A stretch of 54,004 nt of DNA from CAYOMP01 sp964405075 (lineage in GTDB: Bacteria > Bacillota > Clostridia > Lachnospirales > Lachnospiraceae). The notes under the pieces are model-generated. The model was given only the letters and a program-made list of their open reading frames with translations. It was not told where the DNA came from and searched no databases. The translations under genes and the position numbers were made by a program. Of the stretch, positions 27,011-35,484 are shown in pieces. The stretch lies in contig CAYOMP010000003.1 of NCBI GenBank assembly GCA_964405075.1, forward strand, positions 1 to 54,004, written 5' to 3'. How positions within the stretch are numbered: the first letter of the stretch is position 1; every line of letters starts with the position of its first letter.

Positions 27011-27430
27011 ATGAGTTATATAGAAATCTTGTTAATAATAGTATTAGGAATAAATGCAGGCATGGATATTTATAAAAAACGAATAAGCATAGTTGGAACT
27101 GGTATAGGAATTATAGGAATAATAATTGGAGTGGTATTAAAATGTATAGAATTAAATCCACAAATGCTTTTGGGGGCAATAGTTGGAATTATATTTATTG
27201 TAATGAATCTTTTACTAAACATTAATATTGGCGTAGGTGATGGAATATTAATTACTATATTGGGAATAAGCATTGGTTTTTGGGGTGTAATGATGACTAC
27301 AATTTATGCTCTGATGTTAGCAGCTGTAGCTGGTGTGCTGATAATAAAAATAAAACATAAGAGTAAGAAGTATGAGATTCCTTTTGTACCATTTCTTTTA
27401 ATGGGATATTGTTTGGAGTGTATGCTATGA
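27011..27430 (+). CDS. Second prepilin peptidase-like protein (A24, TadV-type)
   Basis: I chose the ATG at 27011, since GGAGGA lies at 27001-27006 and the upstream in-frame GTG overlaps it. The 139-residue protein is strongly hydrophobic with about five helices. It shows both catalytic aspartates: GMDIYKKRIS after helix one and NIGVGDGILITILG for GxGD. It is the second A24 enzyme in this operon, with little similarity by eye to the first beyond the motifs. It begins one base after the TadE-like gene and overlaps the next gene by 4 bases. It may process the TadE-like proteins while the first processes Flp, but this is a guess. Confidence 0.8.
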   Translation: MSYIEILLIIVLGINAGMDIYKKRISIVGTGIGIIGIIIGVVLKCIELNPQMLLGAIVGIIFIVMNLLLNINIGVGDGILITILGISIGFWGVMMTTIYALMLAAVAGVLIIKIKHKSKKYEIPFVPFLLMGYCLECML

Positions 27431-27858
27431 GAAGGATGCTAAGGGGAAGTTATACGATTGAGGCAGTATTTATAATGCCACTAGTGTTAGGCGTGATTTT
27501 TTTGATTATGAATTTGTCATTTTACATGCATGATTATAATGTTTTATATCAATATACAGCCAGAATATCTCAAAAATATGTTTTGGATATGAAACACAGT
27601 AATGAAGAAATTAGTTCTCAGTTAATAAGTTCTGATAATGCCATAAATAATTTATTAATTGCTGATAACGTAAGGGCTGACGTAACGGTAAGTAAAAAGA
27701 AAATAAAAGTTGTATGTAATGCAGTCCTTGATAAACCATTAGGAGAGAGAATAAATTTTTGGAATAAAAAAAATAAAGAAGAGATTGTTATTGAAAAAGA
27801 GGTAAAGAGATTATATCCTGTTGATTTTATAAGAAGAAACAGGCGAATAGGAGATTGA
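27427..27858 (+). CDS. TadE-like minor pseudopilin
   Basis: The start is the ATG at 27427, overlapping the upstream stop (ATGA), with GGAGTG just before it. The 143-residue protein has a short leader RRMLRG, then SYTIEAVFIMPLVLGVIF. Glutamate stands at +5 after the predicted Gly cleavage site, the TadE/TadF signature. One transmembrane helix is followed by about 110 extracytoplasmic residues rich in beta-type sequence. It is presumed to initiate or regulate pilus assembly. Confidence 0.82.
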   Translation: MRRMLRGSYTIEAVFIMPLVLGVIFLIMNLSFYMHDYNVLYQYTARISQKYVLDMKHSNEEISSQLISSDNAINNLLIADNVRADVTVSKKKIKVVCNAVLDKPLGERINFWNKKNKEEIVIEKEVKRLYPVDFIRRNRRIGD

Positions 27859-27859
27859 A

Positions 27860-29260
27860 ATGTTAGTAGAGTATAGAAGAGATTTGAGTAGTAATTATAT
27901 GGTTTTTACGCCTGAAGAAGAGGATGTTGTAGAAGCAAATGATTATAGATTAGGGATGTTGATATCTAATAATATACCTAATTTATTGAAGTGTAGTGTT
28001 AGAGTAGTAGATGGAAATGTAAATTATCAATATGATATAACTTCTAAGCAGCCATTAAAAAGGAGCTTTGAGAAGAAAAATATTGAGTATAAGGATTTGA
28101 AAATTATATTAACAGGTTTATTAAAAGCAATAGATAATGTAGAAGAATATTTACTAAATTTTTCTGATATATCCTTTGATGTAGAACATATATATGTGGA
28201 TGTTGACAGCAAAGAACCATATTTCGCGTATATACCAAGGAACTTAGATGAAAATAACTTTATTTTACTTGCAGAGTTTATACTTGAAAGAATTGACCAC
28301 AAGGATGCAAAGGCGGTTGCTATTGCATACGAAATATACCGCAAATTTTCAGATGGAACTAAAGGGATAAAGACTATTCTGAATGAAGTGTTATATAGGT
28401 TTGCAGCAGATAATATGGAAGCAGAATGTAATGATATGGAGACTGAACGGGGGAATGTGAGAAAAACCACTACGGATGTATTAAAGACCAGTGCGCGTAA
28501 GAATTTCGACAGTGAAAAAAATAAGAAACATAAAGAAAAAAATAAGAAAAAGATTTCCTTAAGAAAGACCATTATTAGCGCTATTTTAGGTATATTCCTT
28601 GGTGGAATAATTGGATTAATTATTAGTGTAGTCAAAAATCTTTATATTGATGGTAACATAGATTTATATAAAATATTGTCAGGCTTGGTGATTATTATAT
28701 GTATAGTAGTTTATTTATTCTATTCCCAGTACAAAGCTGATAAAAGAAAGAAATTGGCTGATGAATTGATATTATCAAATGATGATGTTTATGAAAATGA
28801 AAAGAATAATAAAATATCGGATAATAATGACAAATACACTGAAAGTGATGTTATTTTTGAAAAGGCTTTATCAATCCAAAGTTTCGATAAGACGGATGAT
28901 ATTGAACCAATACAATCAAATGAGGAAGAAATTGAATATGGAAGTACTACTTTACTGGCATATAAGCCAGAAATTAGAAAGCTGATAAGCATTAAGGAAT
29001 TATATGAAGATATAAATATTGATAGTGACAATTATGTAATTGGAAAAAAAGCAAATTGCGTAGATGGTGTTATTAATGATGAAATGATTAGTCGTATTCA
29101 TGCACGAATTAGTTACCAAGGCGGAAAATATTATCTTACGGATTTGAATTCAACTAATGGAACATTTTGTAATGATGTTAGAGTAGAGGCAAACCAAAGG
29201 ATTGAAATAAAGGAGGAAGACATTTTGAGATTTGGCAGGGTGGAATTTATTTTTAGATAG
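27860..29260 (+). CDS. DUF6382-FHA domain membrane protein closing the Tad operon
   Basis: The 466-residue protein has an N-terminal DUF6382 domain (about 1-180: EYRRDLSSNYMVF, IEYKDLKIILTGLLKAI, VDSKEPYFAYIP). A lysine-rich linker and two transmembrane helices follow (about 238-260 and 275-293), then a charged linker. The C-terminal FHA domain has the pThr-binding core SRIHARIS and NSTNGTFCNDVRV. FHA domains read phosphothreonine, so a Ser/Thr kinase is expected elsewhere; none is in this window. It starts one base after the TadE-like gene and ends at the operon terminator. A role in phospho-control of pilus assembly is inference. Confidence 0.87.
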   Translation: MLVEYRRDLSSNYMVFTPEEEDVVEANDYRLGMLISNNIPNLLKCSVRVVDGNVNYQYDITSKQPLKRSFEKKNIEYKDLKIILTGLLKAIDNVEEYLLNFSDISFDVEHIYVDVDSKEPYFAYIPRNLDENNFILLAEFILERIDHKDAKAVAIAYEIYRKFSDGTKGIKTILNEVLYRFAADNMEAECNDMETERGNVRKTTTDVLKTSARKNFDSEKNKKHKEKNKKKISLRKTIISAILGIFLGGIIGLIISVVKNLYIDGNIDLYKILSGLVIIICIVVYLFYSQYKADKRKKLADELILSNDDVYENEKNNKISDNNDKYTESDVIFEKALSIQSFDKTDDIEPIQSNEEEIEYGSTTLLAYKPEIRKLISIKELYEDINIDSDNYVIGKKANCVDGVINDEMISRIHARISYQGGKYYLTDLNSTNGTFCNDVRVEANQRIEIKEEDILRFGRVEFIFR

Positions 29261-29271
29261 TACATAGATAT

Positions 29272-29304
29272 AGAAAAACTCCCAATTGAAATGGGAGTTT
29301 TTCT
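29272..29304. terminator. Bidirectional terminator between Tad operon and chemoreceptor
   Basis: A 13-bp perfect stem joins AGAAAAACTCCCA (29272-29284) to TGGGAGTTTTTCT (29292-29304) with a 7-nt loop. It serves the plus-strand Tad operon and the convergent chemoreceptor gene. Confidence 0.92.
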
Positions 29305-29342
29305 ATCATTAAAAAGAGGTATCTATTTGAAGGAATAGAGAT

Positions 29343-31079
29343 TTATTTAGTTTTGAATTTAGATGTATTTTCGCTAAGAGATTCAGCAATCTGAACTAAT
29401 TCATTTACTGATTCATTACAAGTTACAACAACCTGACTTAATTCATTCATAGTGGCAGATGTTTCTTCAGTACTAGCTGCATTCTCTTCAGAAATAGCTG
29501 CTAAGCTTTCCAAGTTACCTAGAACAGCATCTTTAGCATTATTAATATTTTCAATTTCATTTGAAATACTATCAATGGCACCGGCAACATCCGTAATATG
29601 TTCATTAAGTTTGCCAAATACTGTTTGTGTATCGCTTAATTTTTCACTCTGGGAATTCATTTCCTTAATAACGCTATCCATAATTTCAACGCTGACATTT
29701 GAATTAGTAATTAACTCTTCGATAATTTGGCTAATTTCATTTACTGATTGCTGTGACTGATCAGCAAGAGTTCTAACTTCTTCAGCAACAACTGCAAAAC
29801 CTTTTCCATTTTCACCGGCACGAGCAGCTTCGATACTTGCATTTAACGATAAGAGATTAGTCTGTCTTGCTATATCAGAAATAATATCAATAGCACTCCT
29901 AATATCGATGGCTGACTGGTTAGTGATATTAGTTTGTTTATGTACGTTGTTAATTGAATTAGTAGTAGCTTCATTAAGCTTGATTAATTCATCAAATGTA
30001 CTGTTAACTTCATCATTTTGACGACGCATCGCCTCAGTACTAGCCATAAGAGTTTCAACACTTGCTGTAGTTTCGTTTACAGATTCTCCCATAATATTCA
30101 TTTGCTCTGTAACAGTCTGAGTTTCATTTGCCTGATTAGTTGCACCTGTTGCAATTTCCTCAACAGCAATGTTAATGCTGGCAATTGAATTGTTAATGCT
30201 ATCAAAATTTACTTTAAATTTATCAGAGAAAATAGCTAATGAATCGGAACAATCGTTTATGTGTTCAACTGTGTCTGTCAGGCTTTCGATAAGAGAATGA
30301 ATTGCCCTGGCAATATTACCGACTTCATCCTGTCTCTTTAACATTTTTTCACTAACCTTAGTAGTTAATTCACCTTTTGCTACTTCTCCAAGACTTCCTA
30401 CAGAAGAACCAATAGCACTTACTATTCTGATGATAAGGCCTGCAATTAAAACACAAATAACACCAGTACAAATTATCATAAATATAACATTAGAAATAAT
30501 CTTTCTATGGTAAAGGGCGGTTGCTTCAGAAGTTGGCTTTCCGGTAAAAACAATAACTTCTTTACCAGAACCGTAATTCTCGATACATGAATAGTAACCA
30601 AAGTATGGTTCACCATTAATAATAACGTCTGTAGCAAAATAATCTTTTCCACTAGATATAGTAGAATATACTTCTTCTGGGATAGTAGTGTGAATAAGTC
30701 GTGCTCCGGTTGCATCTGTCAAGCTGGTAGCCATACGAGTATTTCCCCAGCATAATGTAATATCAATACCAACATTTTGTTTAAAGCCATCTAAAACACT
30801 TACATCCTCGGTAATATTTTTGTCACCTTTCATAAGGGATGTGCCGTCGCAAGTGAATGCTTCATTGTTGATAGCGTTTATTTCGCTATTAATAGCATAA
30901 GCAGCGGTTTGCAATTCTTTCTTAGAAAGTGTGGAGGATACACCAGTACCCACCGCCCTGATTGCTAAACCGGCAAGTAGTACCAAAATAAGAAGTGGTA
31001 TCGTGATAAGTAACATAATTTTCTTTAGTAATCCAAATTTTGCCTTAGCATTGTGTTGATTTAATTCTATTTCGCTCAT
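29343..31079 (-). CDS. Methyl-accepting chemotaxis protein
   Basis: The 578-residue receptor has a first transmembrane helix at about 20-40 and an extracytoplasmic sensor domain of about 150 residues resembling a single Cache fold (YATD-type FATDVIINGEPYFGYY). A second helix at about 196-218 is followed by HAMP (KGELTTKVSEKMLKRQDEVG) and a long coiled-coil signalling domain. The conserved tip reads EAARAGENGKGFAVVAEEVR. It senses a small ligand outside the cell and controls CheA. No che genes are adjacent, so it works in trans with the flagellar system. A GGAGG site precedes the ATG. Confidence 0.95.
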   Translation of the reverse strand: MSEIELNQHNAKAKFGLLKKIMLLITIPLLILVLLAGLAIRAVGTGVSSTLSKKELQTAAYAINSEINAINNEAFTCDGTSLMKGDKNITEDVSVLDGFKQNVGIDITLCWGNTRMATSLTDATGARLIHTTIPEEVYSTISSGKDYFATDVIINGEPYFGYYSCIENYGSGKEVIVFTGKPTSEATALYHRKIISNVIFMIICTGVICVLIAGLIIRIVSAIGSSVGSLGEVAKGELTTKVSEKMLKRQDEVGNIARAIHSLIESLTDTVEHINDCSDSLAIFSDKFKVNFDSINNSIASINIAVEEIATGATNQANETQTVTEQMNIMGESVNETTASVETLMASTEAMRRQNDEVNSTFDELIKLNEATTNSINNVHKQTNITNQSAIDIRSAIDIISDIARQTNLLSLNASIEAARAGENGKGFAVVAEEVRTLADQSQQSVNEISQIIEELITNSNVSVEIMDSVIKEMNSQSEKLSDTQTVFGKLNEHITDVAGAIDSISNEIENINNAKDAVLGNLESLAAISEENAASTEETSATMNELSQVVVTCNESVNELVQIAESLSENTSKFKTK

Positions 31080-31156
31080 AATTAGACGCCTCCTTGATGT
31101 AAATTAAATTATACTTTTGTCAAAATTGTAAATACAAATACATTACCAGTAACCAT

Positions 31157-31181
31157 ATTTTAGTGCTTTTCGCACTAAAAT
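31157..31181. repeat. Hairpin, 10-bp perfect stem
   Basis: ATTTTAGTGC (31157-31166) and GCACTAAAAT (31172-31181) flank a TTTTC loop. It would lie in the chemoreceptor leader if the distal promoter is used. It lacks a T-run, so an operator or RNA stem is more likely than a terminator. Confidence 0.55.
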
Positions 31182-31263
31182 GCAAATATTGGACAAAACT
31201 CCAAAAGTAAGAATATAAAAAAAATATAATGTATAAATACTCAAAATGGTTTAGAAAATATGC

Positions 31264-31291
31264 ATAATCGAAGAATAAATAGTGAGTTTTA
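31264..31291 (-). promoter_or_regulatory. Possible sigma-28 promoter for the chemoreceptor
   Basis: On the minus strand TAAA (31291-31288), 15 bases, then TTCGATTA (starting at 31272) fit the TAAA-N15-GCCGATAA consensus at five of eight -10 positions with exact spacing. The resulting leader would be about 185 nt. It is plausible because chemoreceptors often belong to the flagellar regulon, but the match is weak. Confidence 0.3.
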
Positions 31292-31513
31292 TTCGTTTCA
31301 ATGAATAAATATTAAAAAGTAGCTTCGAAAAAATATAGACTTTAATAAAATTTAACAAAATTTAATAAAATACGAAAGCCTGGAAAAGGTAAAATAATAA
31401 ACAGTAAAGATAATTGAAATAACAAAGAGAATAAGTAATAATGGTATATATAGTTTGCACCAGAACACAGTTGGTTATGGAATAAATGCAAAAAGGATTT
31501 GGGAGAAGCTAAG

Positions 31514-32587
31514 ATGATGGAAGAAATAGCAGGTATATTAACAGATAGCGGTTATAGTCAGTTACAAAGTAAAATAACAGGACTAGAGGTATTTTATAAA
31601 ATTGATGAATTTCCTTACAGAGGAATTTGGATTCTTGATTTAACAGGAAATAGAATAATTGATGAAACAAATTTCAAGAATATTGAGATGGGAGTAAGAA
31701 ATGTTTTCCAGGATAAGGGAATAGTTAACATAGAGTTACTTTGTCTGGTGTTAACTGATGATGTCAATAAACGAGGTGGTATAGATTGTAAAAGCATAAA
31801 AGAGATAGTATTGGGAACTCACGGCGTCTGGATATTAGATACTAAAGAAATGGATTTAGTAATATACGAAAACCAGCCATTGCATTTTTTTGAAATGGAT
31901 TCGGCAATACAAGAGTTTATTGAGCAAGAGAGAATTAGAATAAACAGAACTTTAATAGAAAAAATAAAGGGTACAGATATAAGATATTTTGTTAGGAAGA
32001 AGCCAATAATTAACTGGATGATTATTTTTATAAATGTTTTGGTTTTTCTGATTTTAGAAATATTGGGTTCTACAGAAGATGGTATGTTTATGGCAGAACA
32101 TGGAGCTGGATTTGTTCCGTATATAGCTGAAGGGGAATATTACAGATTATTCACCTCGATTTTTATGCATTTTGGTTTTGAACATTTAATGAATAACATG
32201 GTTGTTTTGTATTTTATAGGGGATATTGTAGAAAGAACCGCAGGTAAAATAAAATATATAATTATTTATTTGGGAAGTGGTTTGATTGGTAGTACTGTTT
32301 CCTTTATTTGCAATTATTATTCGGATAATTTTTGTGTATCAGCAGGTGCATCAGGTGCGATATTTGGTGTAATCGGCGCTTTGCTTTTCTATGTGATTAT
32401 TAATAAGGGTAAGTTAGAGGATATGACTACTAGAAAATTAATAGTAATGATAGGGTTAAGTTTGTATCATGGTTTTGTCAGCAGTGGCGTGGATAATGTG
32501 GCACATGTGTCTGGATTAGTGTCTGGTGCTATACTTTCTATGGTTTTAAATCTGGCTTGCTGTTTTTACCATAATATTATAAAATAG
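31514..32587 (+). CDS. Rhomboid-family intramembrane serine protease
   Basis: I chose the ATG at 31514, because GGGAG at 31501-31505 is well spaced for it; the longer frame starts at a TTG on top of that site. The N-terminal 165 residues form a soluble domain (YKIDEFPYRGIWILDLTGN...) seen in some Firmicutes rhomboids. Six or seven membrane helices follow with the rhomboid motifs: SIFMHFGFEHLMNNM, the catalytic serine in SAGASGAIFG, and the catalytic histidine in NVAHVSGLVSG. It cleaves membrane proteins within the bilayer; the substrate is unknown. The full Ser-His dyad is present. Confidence 0.92.
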   Translation: MMEEIAGILTDSGYSQLQSKITGLEVFYKIDEFPYRGIWILDLTGNRIIDETNFKNIEMGVRNVFQDKGIVNIELLCLVLTDDVNKRGGIDCKSIKEIVLGTHGVWILDTKEMDLVIYENQPLHFFEMDSAIQEFIEQERIRINRTLIEKIKGTDIRYFVRKKPIINWMIIFINVLVFLILEILGSTEDGMFMAEHGAGFVPYIAEGEYYRLFTSIFMHFGFEHLMNNMVVLYFIGDIVERTAGKIKYIIIYLGSGLIGSTVSFICNYYSDNFCVSAGASGAIFGVIGALLFYVIINKGKLEDMTTRKLIVMIGLSLYHGFVSSGVDNVAHVSGLVSGAILSMVLNLACCFYHNIIK

Positions 32588-32634
32588 GCAATAGAGAGCT
32601 TTGGGGCTTGAAATGAATGGAGGAATATAGTCTT

Positions 32635-33627
32635 ATGAGAGTTAATATATATTATGGAGGAAGAGGTCTAATCGATGATCCTACCTTATATGTTATAAAT
32701 AAGGTGCAGGAAGTATTAGAGGAACTAAGAGTTAATGTTCAAAAGTACAATCTGTTTGAACTAAAAACTACGATTACAACTCTGCCACAAACATTAAAGG
32801 AAGCGGATGGTGTAATTCTGGCATCAACTGTTGAATGGTTCGGAATTGGTGGTTATATGCAGCAGTTTTTGGATGCCTGTTGGTTATATGGCGATAAGGA
32901 AAAAATCAGCAAGATATATATGCAGCCAATAGTAATGTCAACAGCATGTGGTGAGCGTGAAGCAATGTTGTCGTTACAGAATGCATGGCAGTTGCTAGGT
33001 GGAAGAGATTGTTCGGGCATTTGTGGTTATATAGACGATTTGGCTAGCTTTGAAGTAGATGAAAGTTATAATGACTATATTGAAAAATCAGCCGAGAATT
33101 TATATAGATATATTTCGCAACAGATAAAGACACTACCAACCAGTAATATGGCTGTAAAGGAAAATGTATTCAGAACCAATCGAATAGAATTAACTCCTCA
33201 AGAAAATGAACAGTTATCCAAATATGCATCAGATGACAAATATGTTAAGCAGCAAAAGGCTGATATTGAAGAATTAACTAATTTATTTAAGACTAAACTT
33301 GATCAGAAAGATACATCATTATCTAATGAATATATTGCAGATTTTACTAACCATTATAGAAGGAAAAATGATGTTAATACGTTGTATGTACTAAAAATTG
33401 AAGGTAAAAACAAAGATTTGATATTGGACGTAAACAATGTAGAGTTCAACTGCTATTATGGGGAAGTAGACACCTGTGATGTAGAAATAAAATTAGGAAA
33501 AGATGTTATAGAGAACATCATAAATGGCAGAATGACTTTCCAGAGAGCATTTATGTCTGGAGAAATGGTAGCCAAGGGAGACTTTTCGCAGCTTAGGGTA
33601 TTAGATGAAATCTTTTCGTTTGTTTAG
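32635..33627 (+). CDS. Flavodoxin-fold protein fused to an SCP2 sterol-binding-like domain
   Basis: The ATG at 32635 (MRVNIYYGG) starts the flavodoxin-like strand; the in-frame ATG at 32617 overlaps GGAGG. The N-terminal 170 residues resemble NADPH-dependent FMN reductase/flavodoxins (IYYGGRGLIDDP, DGVILASTVEWFGIGGYMQQF, STACGEREAML). A helical linker follows. The last 105 residues match SCP2 (KLGKDVIENIINGRMTFQRA, MSGEMVAKGDFSQLRVLDE). The fusion suggests a redox protein that also binds a lipid-like ligand. Biochemical function is unknown. It lies 48 bases after the rhomboid gene and may share its transcript. Confidence 0.85.
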   Translation: MRVNIYYGGRGLIDDPTLYVINKVQEVLEELRVNVQKYNLFELKTTITTLPQTLKEADGVILASTVEWFGIGGYMQQFLDACWLYGDKEKISKIYMQPIVMSTACGEREAMLSLQNAWQLLGGRDCSGICGYIDDLASFEVDESYNDYIEKSAENLYRYISQQIKTLPTSNMAVKENVFRTNRIELTPQENEQLSKYASDDKYVKQQKADIEELTNLFKTKLDQKDTSLSNEYIADFTNHYRRKNDVNTLYVLKIEGKNKDLILDVNNVEFNCYYGEVDTCDVEIKLGKDVIENIINGRMTFQRAFMSGEMVAKGDFSQLRVLDEIFSFV

Positions 33628-33928
33628 AAAAGCCTGACAGATTGAATATTTAGTCTGGATTTAACCCAGAACATTCGTGACTTTAGTTAGATATTATAGT
33701 TAAATATTGGAAATAAAATAGGAATAGTTAAGTTACTTAAAACATTTGTTATTATCATGCAGAAGTGTTTAGAGTATCATAATTATTCCTATTTGTCACA
33801 ATTCGACATTGTTGTCATATCATAGGAAACACCCTGATAAAATAATGTAAGAAAGTGTTTTGATTTCCTATGGTATAAAAAGCACTATGTGCAATATGCA
33901 CCCTATAAAGGGCTTATGTTGATGGTTA
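33628..33928. other. Convergent intergenic region, 301 bp
   Basis: It lies between two converging genes and contains copy A of a dispersed hairpin repeat (33819-33900), plus a small CCCT/AGGG hairpin just after it. No classic terminator with a T-run was seen for either gene, so the repeat hairpin may serve that role. Confidence 0.5.
33819..33900. repeat. Dispersed palindromic repeat, copy A
   Basis: It starts with ATCATAGGAAA (33819-33829), mirrored by TTTCCTATGGT (33864-33874) with one G-U pair, and continues with a conserved TATAAAAAGCACTA tail. It is about 87% identical by eye, over about 82 positions, to copy B at 36876-36957. Most differences are transitions. Both copies are intergenic. 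Confidence 0.8.
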
Positions 33929-34675
33929 TTAATTTATATAAGGCAAATCTATGTAGAATGTGGTTCCCACATTAATTTCACTTTCAAAGAAAATATTACC
34001 TTTGTGAGCTTCAATAATGTTTTTACAAAGTGGGAGGCCGATGCCATTTCCGGTTTCTTTCGAAGTGAAGAAAGGAAGAAAGACACTGTCCTTTATTTCT
34101 GCTGGAATTCCGGTTCCATTATCTTTAATAGAAATTCTTAAAAATCCATTATCCATAACTTTGACATTAATATAGACATATTCTGTATCATTTATTGTAT
34201 TATCAAATGCTTCATGTGAATTTTGGAGTAAGTTATAGAATACTTCACATAATTTTATATCATCACCTAAAATCAGAGGAATATTGCCTTCATGGCTAAA
34301 TTGTATATTATATGAAGTGTCACAAAAATTGAGGGAAACATGAGAACAACAATCCTGAATGAGTTTTTGCAAACTAATAACATGAGGATTGATTTTGTTA
34401 GAACGAGAGCAAATAGATAATTCGTTCAATAATTTACACATGTATTGTGATTCGTTAATTAAGTCATCCCAAAACTTAAATTCAATTACTTCCGGATGTT
34501 GTGATTGAATCAATTGGAGATAACTGCTAAGTGAAGTTAAAGGATTCCTAAGCTCGTGAGAAATCTTTGACATTTGCATCAGATGATGAGTATGTAATTT
34601 TGTTATTAATTTTTCTAAAAGTTGGTCTTCATGTAAATATTTCTCTAATTTCTGATAATCATCAGCAGTTAACAT
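33929..34675 (-). CDS. Soluble orphan histidine kinase
   Basis: The 248-residue protein has no membrane helix and no N-terminal sensor domain beyond about 35 residues. The HisKA motif is KISHELRNPLTSLSSYLQLI, and the HATPase domain shows NLLQNSHEAFDN, KDNGTGIP and GNGIGLPLCKNIIEAHKG. It resembles the catalytic half of NtrB/AtoS or sporulation kinases such as KinB. No response regulator is adjacent, so it probably phosphorylates a partner encoded elsewhere, perhaps a Spo0A-type regulator. A GGAGG site precedes the ATG. Confidence 0.9.
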   Translation of the reverse strand: MLTADDYQKLEKYLHEDQLLEKLITKLHTHHLMQMSKISHELRNPLTSLSSYLQLIQSQHPEVIEFKFWDDLINESQYMCKLLNELSICSRSNKINPHVISLQKLIQDCCSHVSLNFCDTSYNIQFSHEGNIPLILGDDIKLCEVFYNLLQNSHEAFDNTINDTEYVYINVKVMDNGFLRISIKDNGTGIPAEIKDSVFLPFFTSKETGNGIGLPLCKNIIEAHKGNIFFESEINVGTTFYIDLPYIN

Positions 34676-34810
34676 TCAAATTCCTCCCTTATACCTTTTA
34701 AGTCTAGCATTCATATAGGAAAATATCAATTATTTTAGTTCAACAAATTCTTACATTAATTGACAATTTTTTTTGTAACTATTCGAGATTTTCTTTCGAG
34801 TCTTGAACGT

Positions 34811-34855
34811 CAAATTCGTATAAACATACATTTATATATTTTCTATATGAATTTG
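34811..34855. repeat. 12-bp inverted repeat between divergent genes
   Basis: CAAATTCGTATA (34811-34822) and TATATGAATTTG (34844-34855) are complementary with one G-U pair around a 21-nt centre. It lies between the minus-strand kinase and the plus-strand HIT gene, where an operator is plausible. Confidence 0.45.
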
Positions 34856-34970
34856 TGCGAAGACAAATAATAAATATAAATGTGGCAATAAATTAAAGAA
34901 TAGGATACAATATATAGGAATTGTCAATGTGATAAAAAATAATAAAAGATAAATGCAGGAGGGTATTAGA

Positions 34971-35381
34971 ATGAAGGATTGTAATTGTATTTTTTGTAAA
35001 ATAGTTGATGGAGAAATACCTAGTAGAACGTTATATGAGGACGATGATTTTAAGGTGATTTTGGATGTAGGTCCAGCAAGCAAAGGGCATGCATTGGTTA
35101 TACCAAAGGAACATTATGCTGATATTTATGAACTGCCAGAAGATGTTGCAGCAAAAGCATTTGTTTTAGCTAAAAAAATGACAGCTAAAATGACAGATGC
35201 ATTAAAGGCAGACGGATTTAACCTGGTTCAAAATAATGGGGAAGTAGCTGGACAGACTGTACATCATTTCCATTTACATTTAATACCTCGTTATGAAAAT
35301 GATGGAGTGGGACTTATTTGGAAACCTGGTGAGGCTTCAGCAGAAGAATTGGATAATCTTGTAGAAATAATTACAAAATAG
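34971..35381 (+). CDS. HIT-family nucleotide hydrolase
   Basis: The start is the ATG at 34971 after CAGGAGGGT; the in-frame ATG at 34953 overlaps that site. The 136-residue protein shows the Hint-branch pattern: a zinc-type CIFC near the N-terminus, IPSRTLYEDDDF, GHALVIPKEHY and the histidine triad HHFHLHLIPR at about residue 100. It hydrolyses nucleoside phosphoramidates or dinucleoside polyphosphates in the cytoplasm. It appears monocistronic. Confidence 0.95.
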   Translation: MKDCNCIFCKIVDGEIPSRTLYEDDDFKVILDVGPASKGHALVIPKEHYADIYELPEDVAAKAFVLAKKMTAKMTDALKADGFNLVQNNGEVAGQTVHHFHLHLIPRYENDGVGLIWKPGEASAEELDNLVEIITK

Positions 35382-35484
35382 GAAAAGTATTTTATAAATT
35401 ATTTATTTGATATGAGTGCATCTTCGCCAGGGAGTCTTGAATTAAAGACATAGATGGATGTTAGAAAAATGTTGGGAGAAAGAT

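Larger units (their letters stand above)
31080..31513. other. Divergent intergenic region, 434 bp
   Basis: It separates the chemoreceptor from the rhomboid gene and is extremely AT-rich. It contains a strong 10-bp hairpin at 31157-31181 and a possible sigma-28 promoter for the chemoreceptor at 31264-31291 (both listed). No coding frame with a ribosome binding site was seen. Confidence 0.5.

Noticed and set aside
28027..28635. 202-residue minus-strand frame opposite the DUF6382/FHA gene
   Set aside because: It is antisense to a clearly conserved coding sequence, with the low-complexity Phe/Ser/Leu composition typical of shadow frames.
31499..31513. TTG start for the rhomboid protease
   Set aside because: It sits directly on the GGGAG ribosome binding site, and the ATG at 31514 has ideal spacing from that site.
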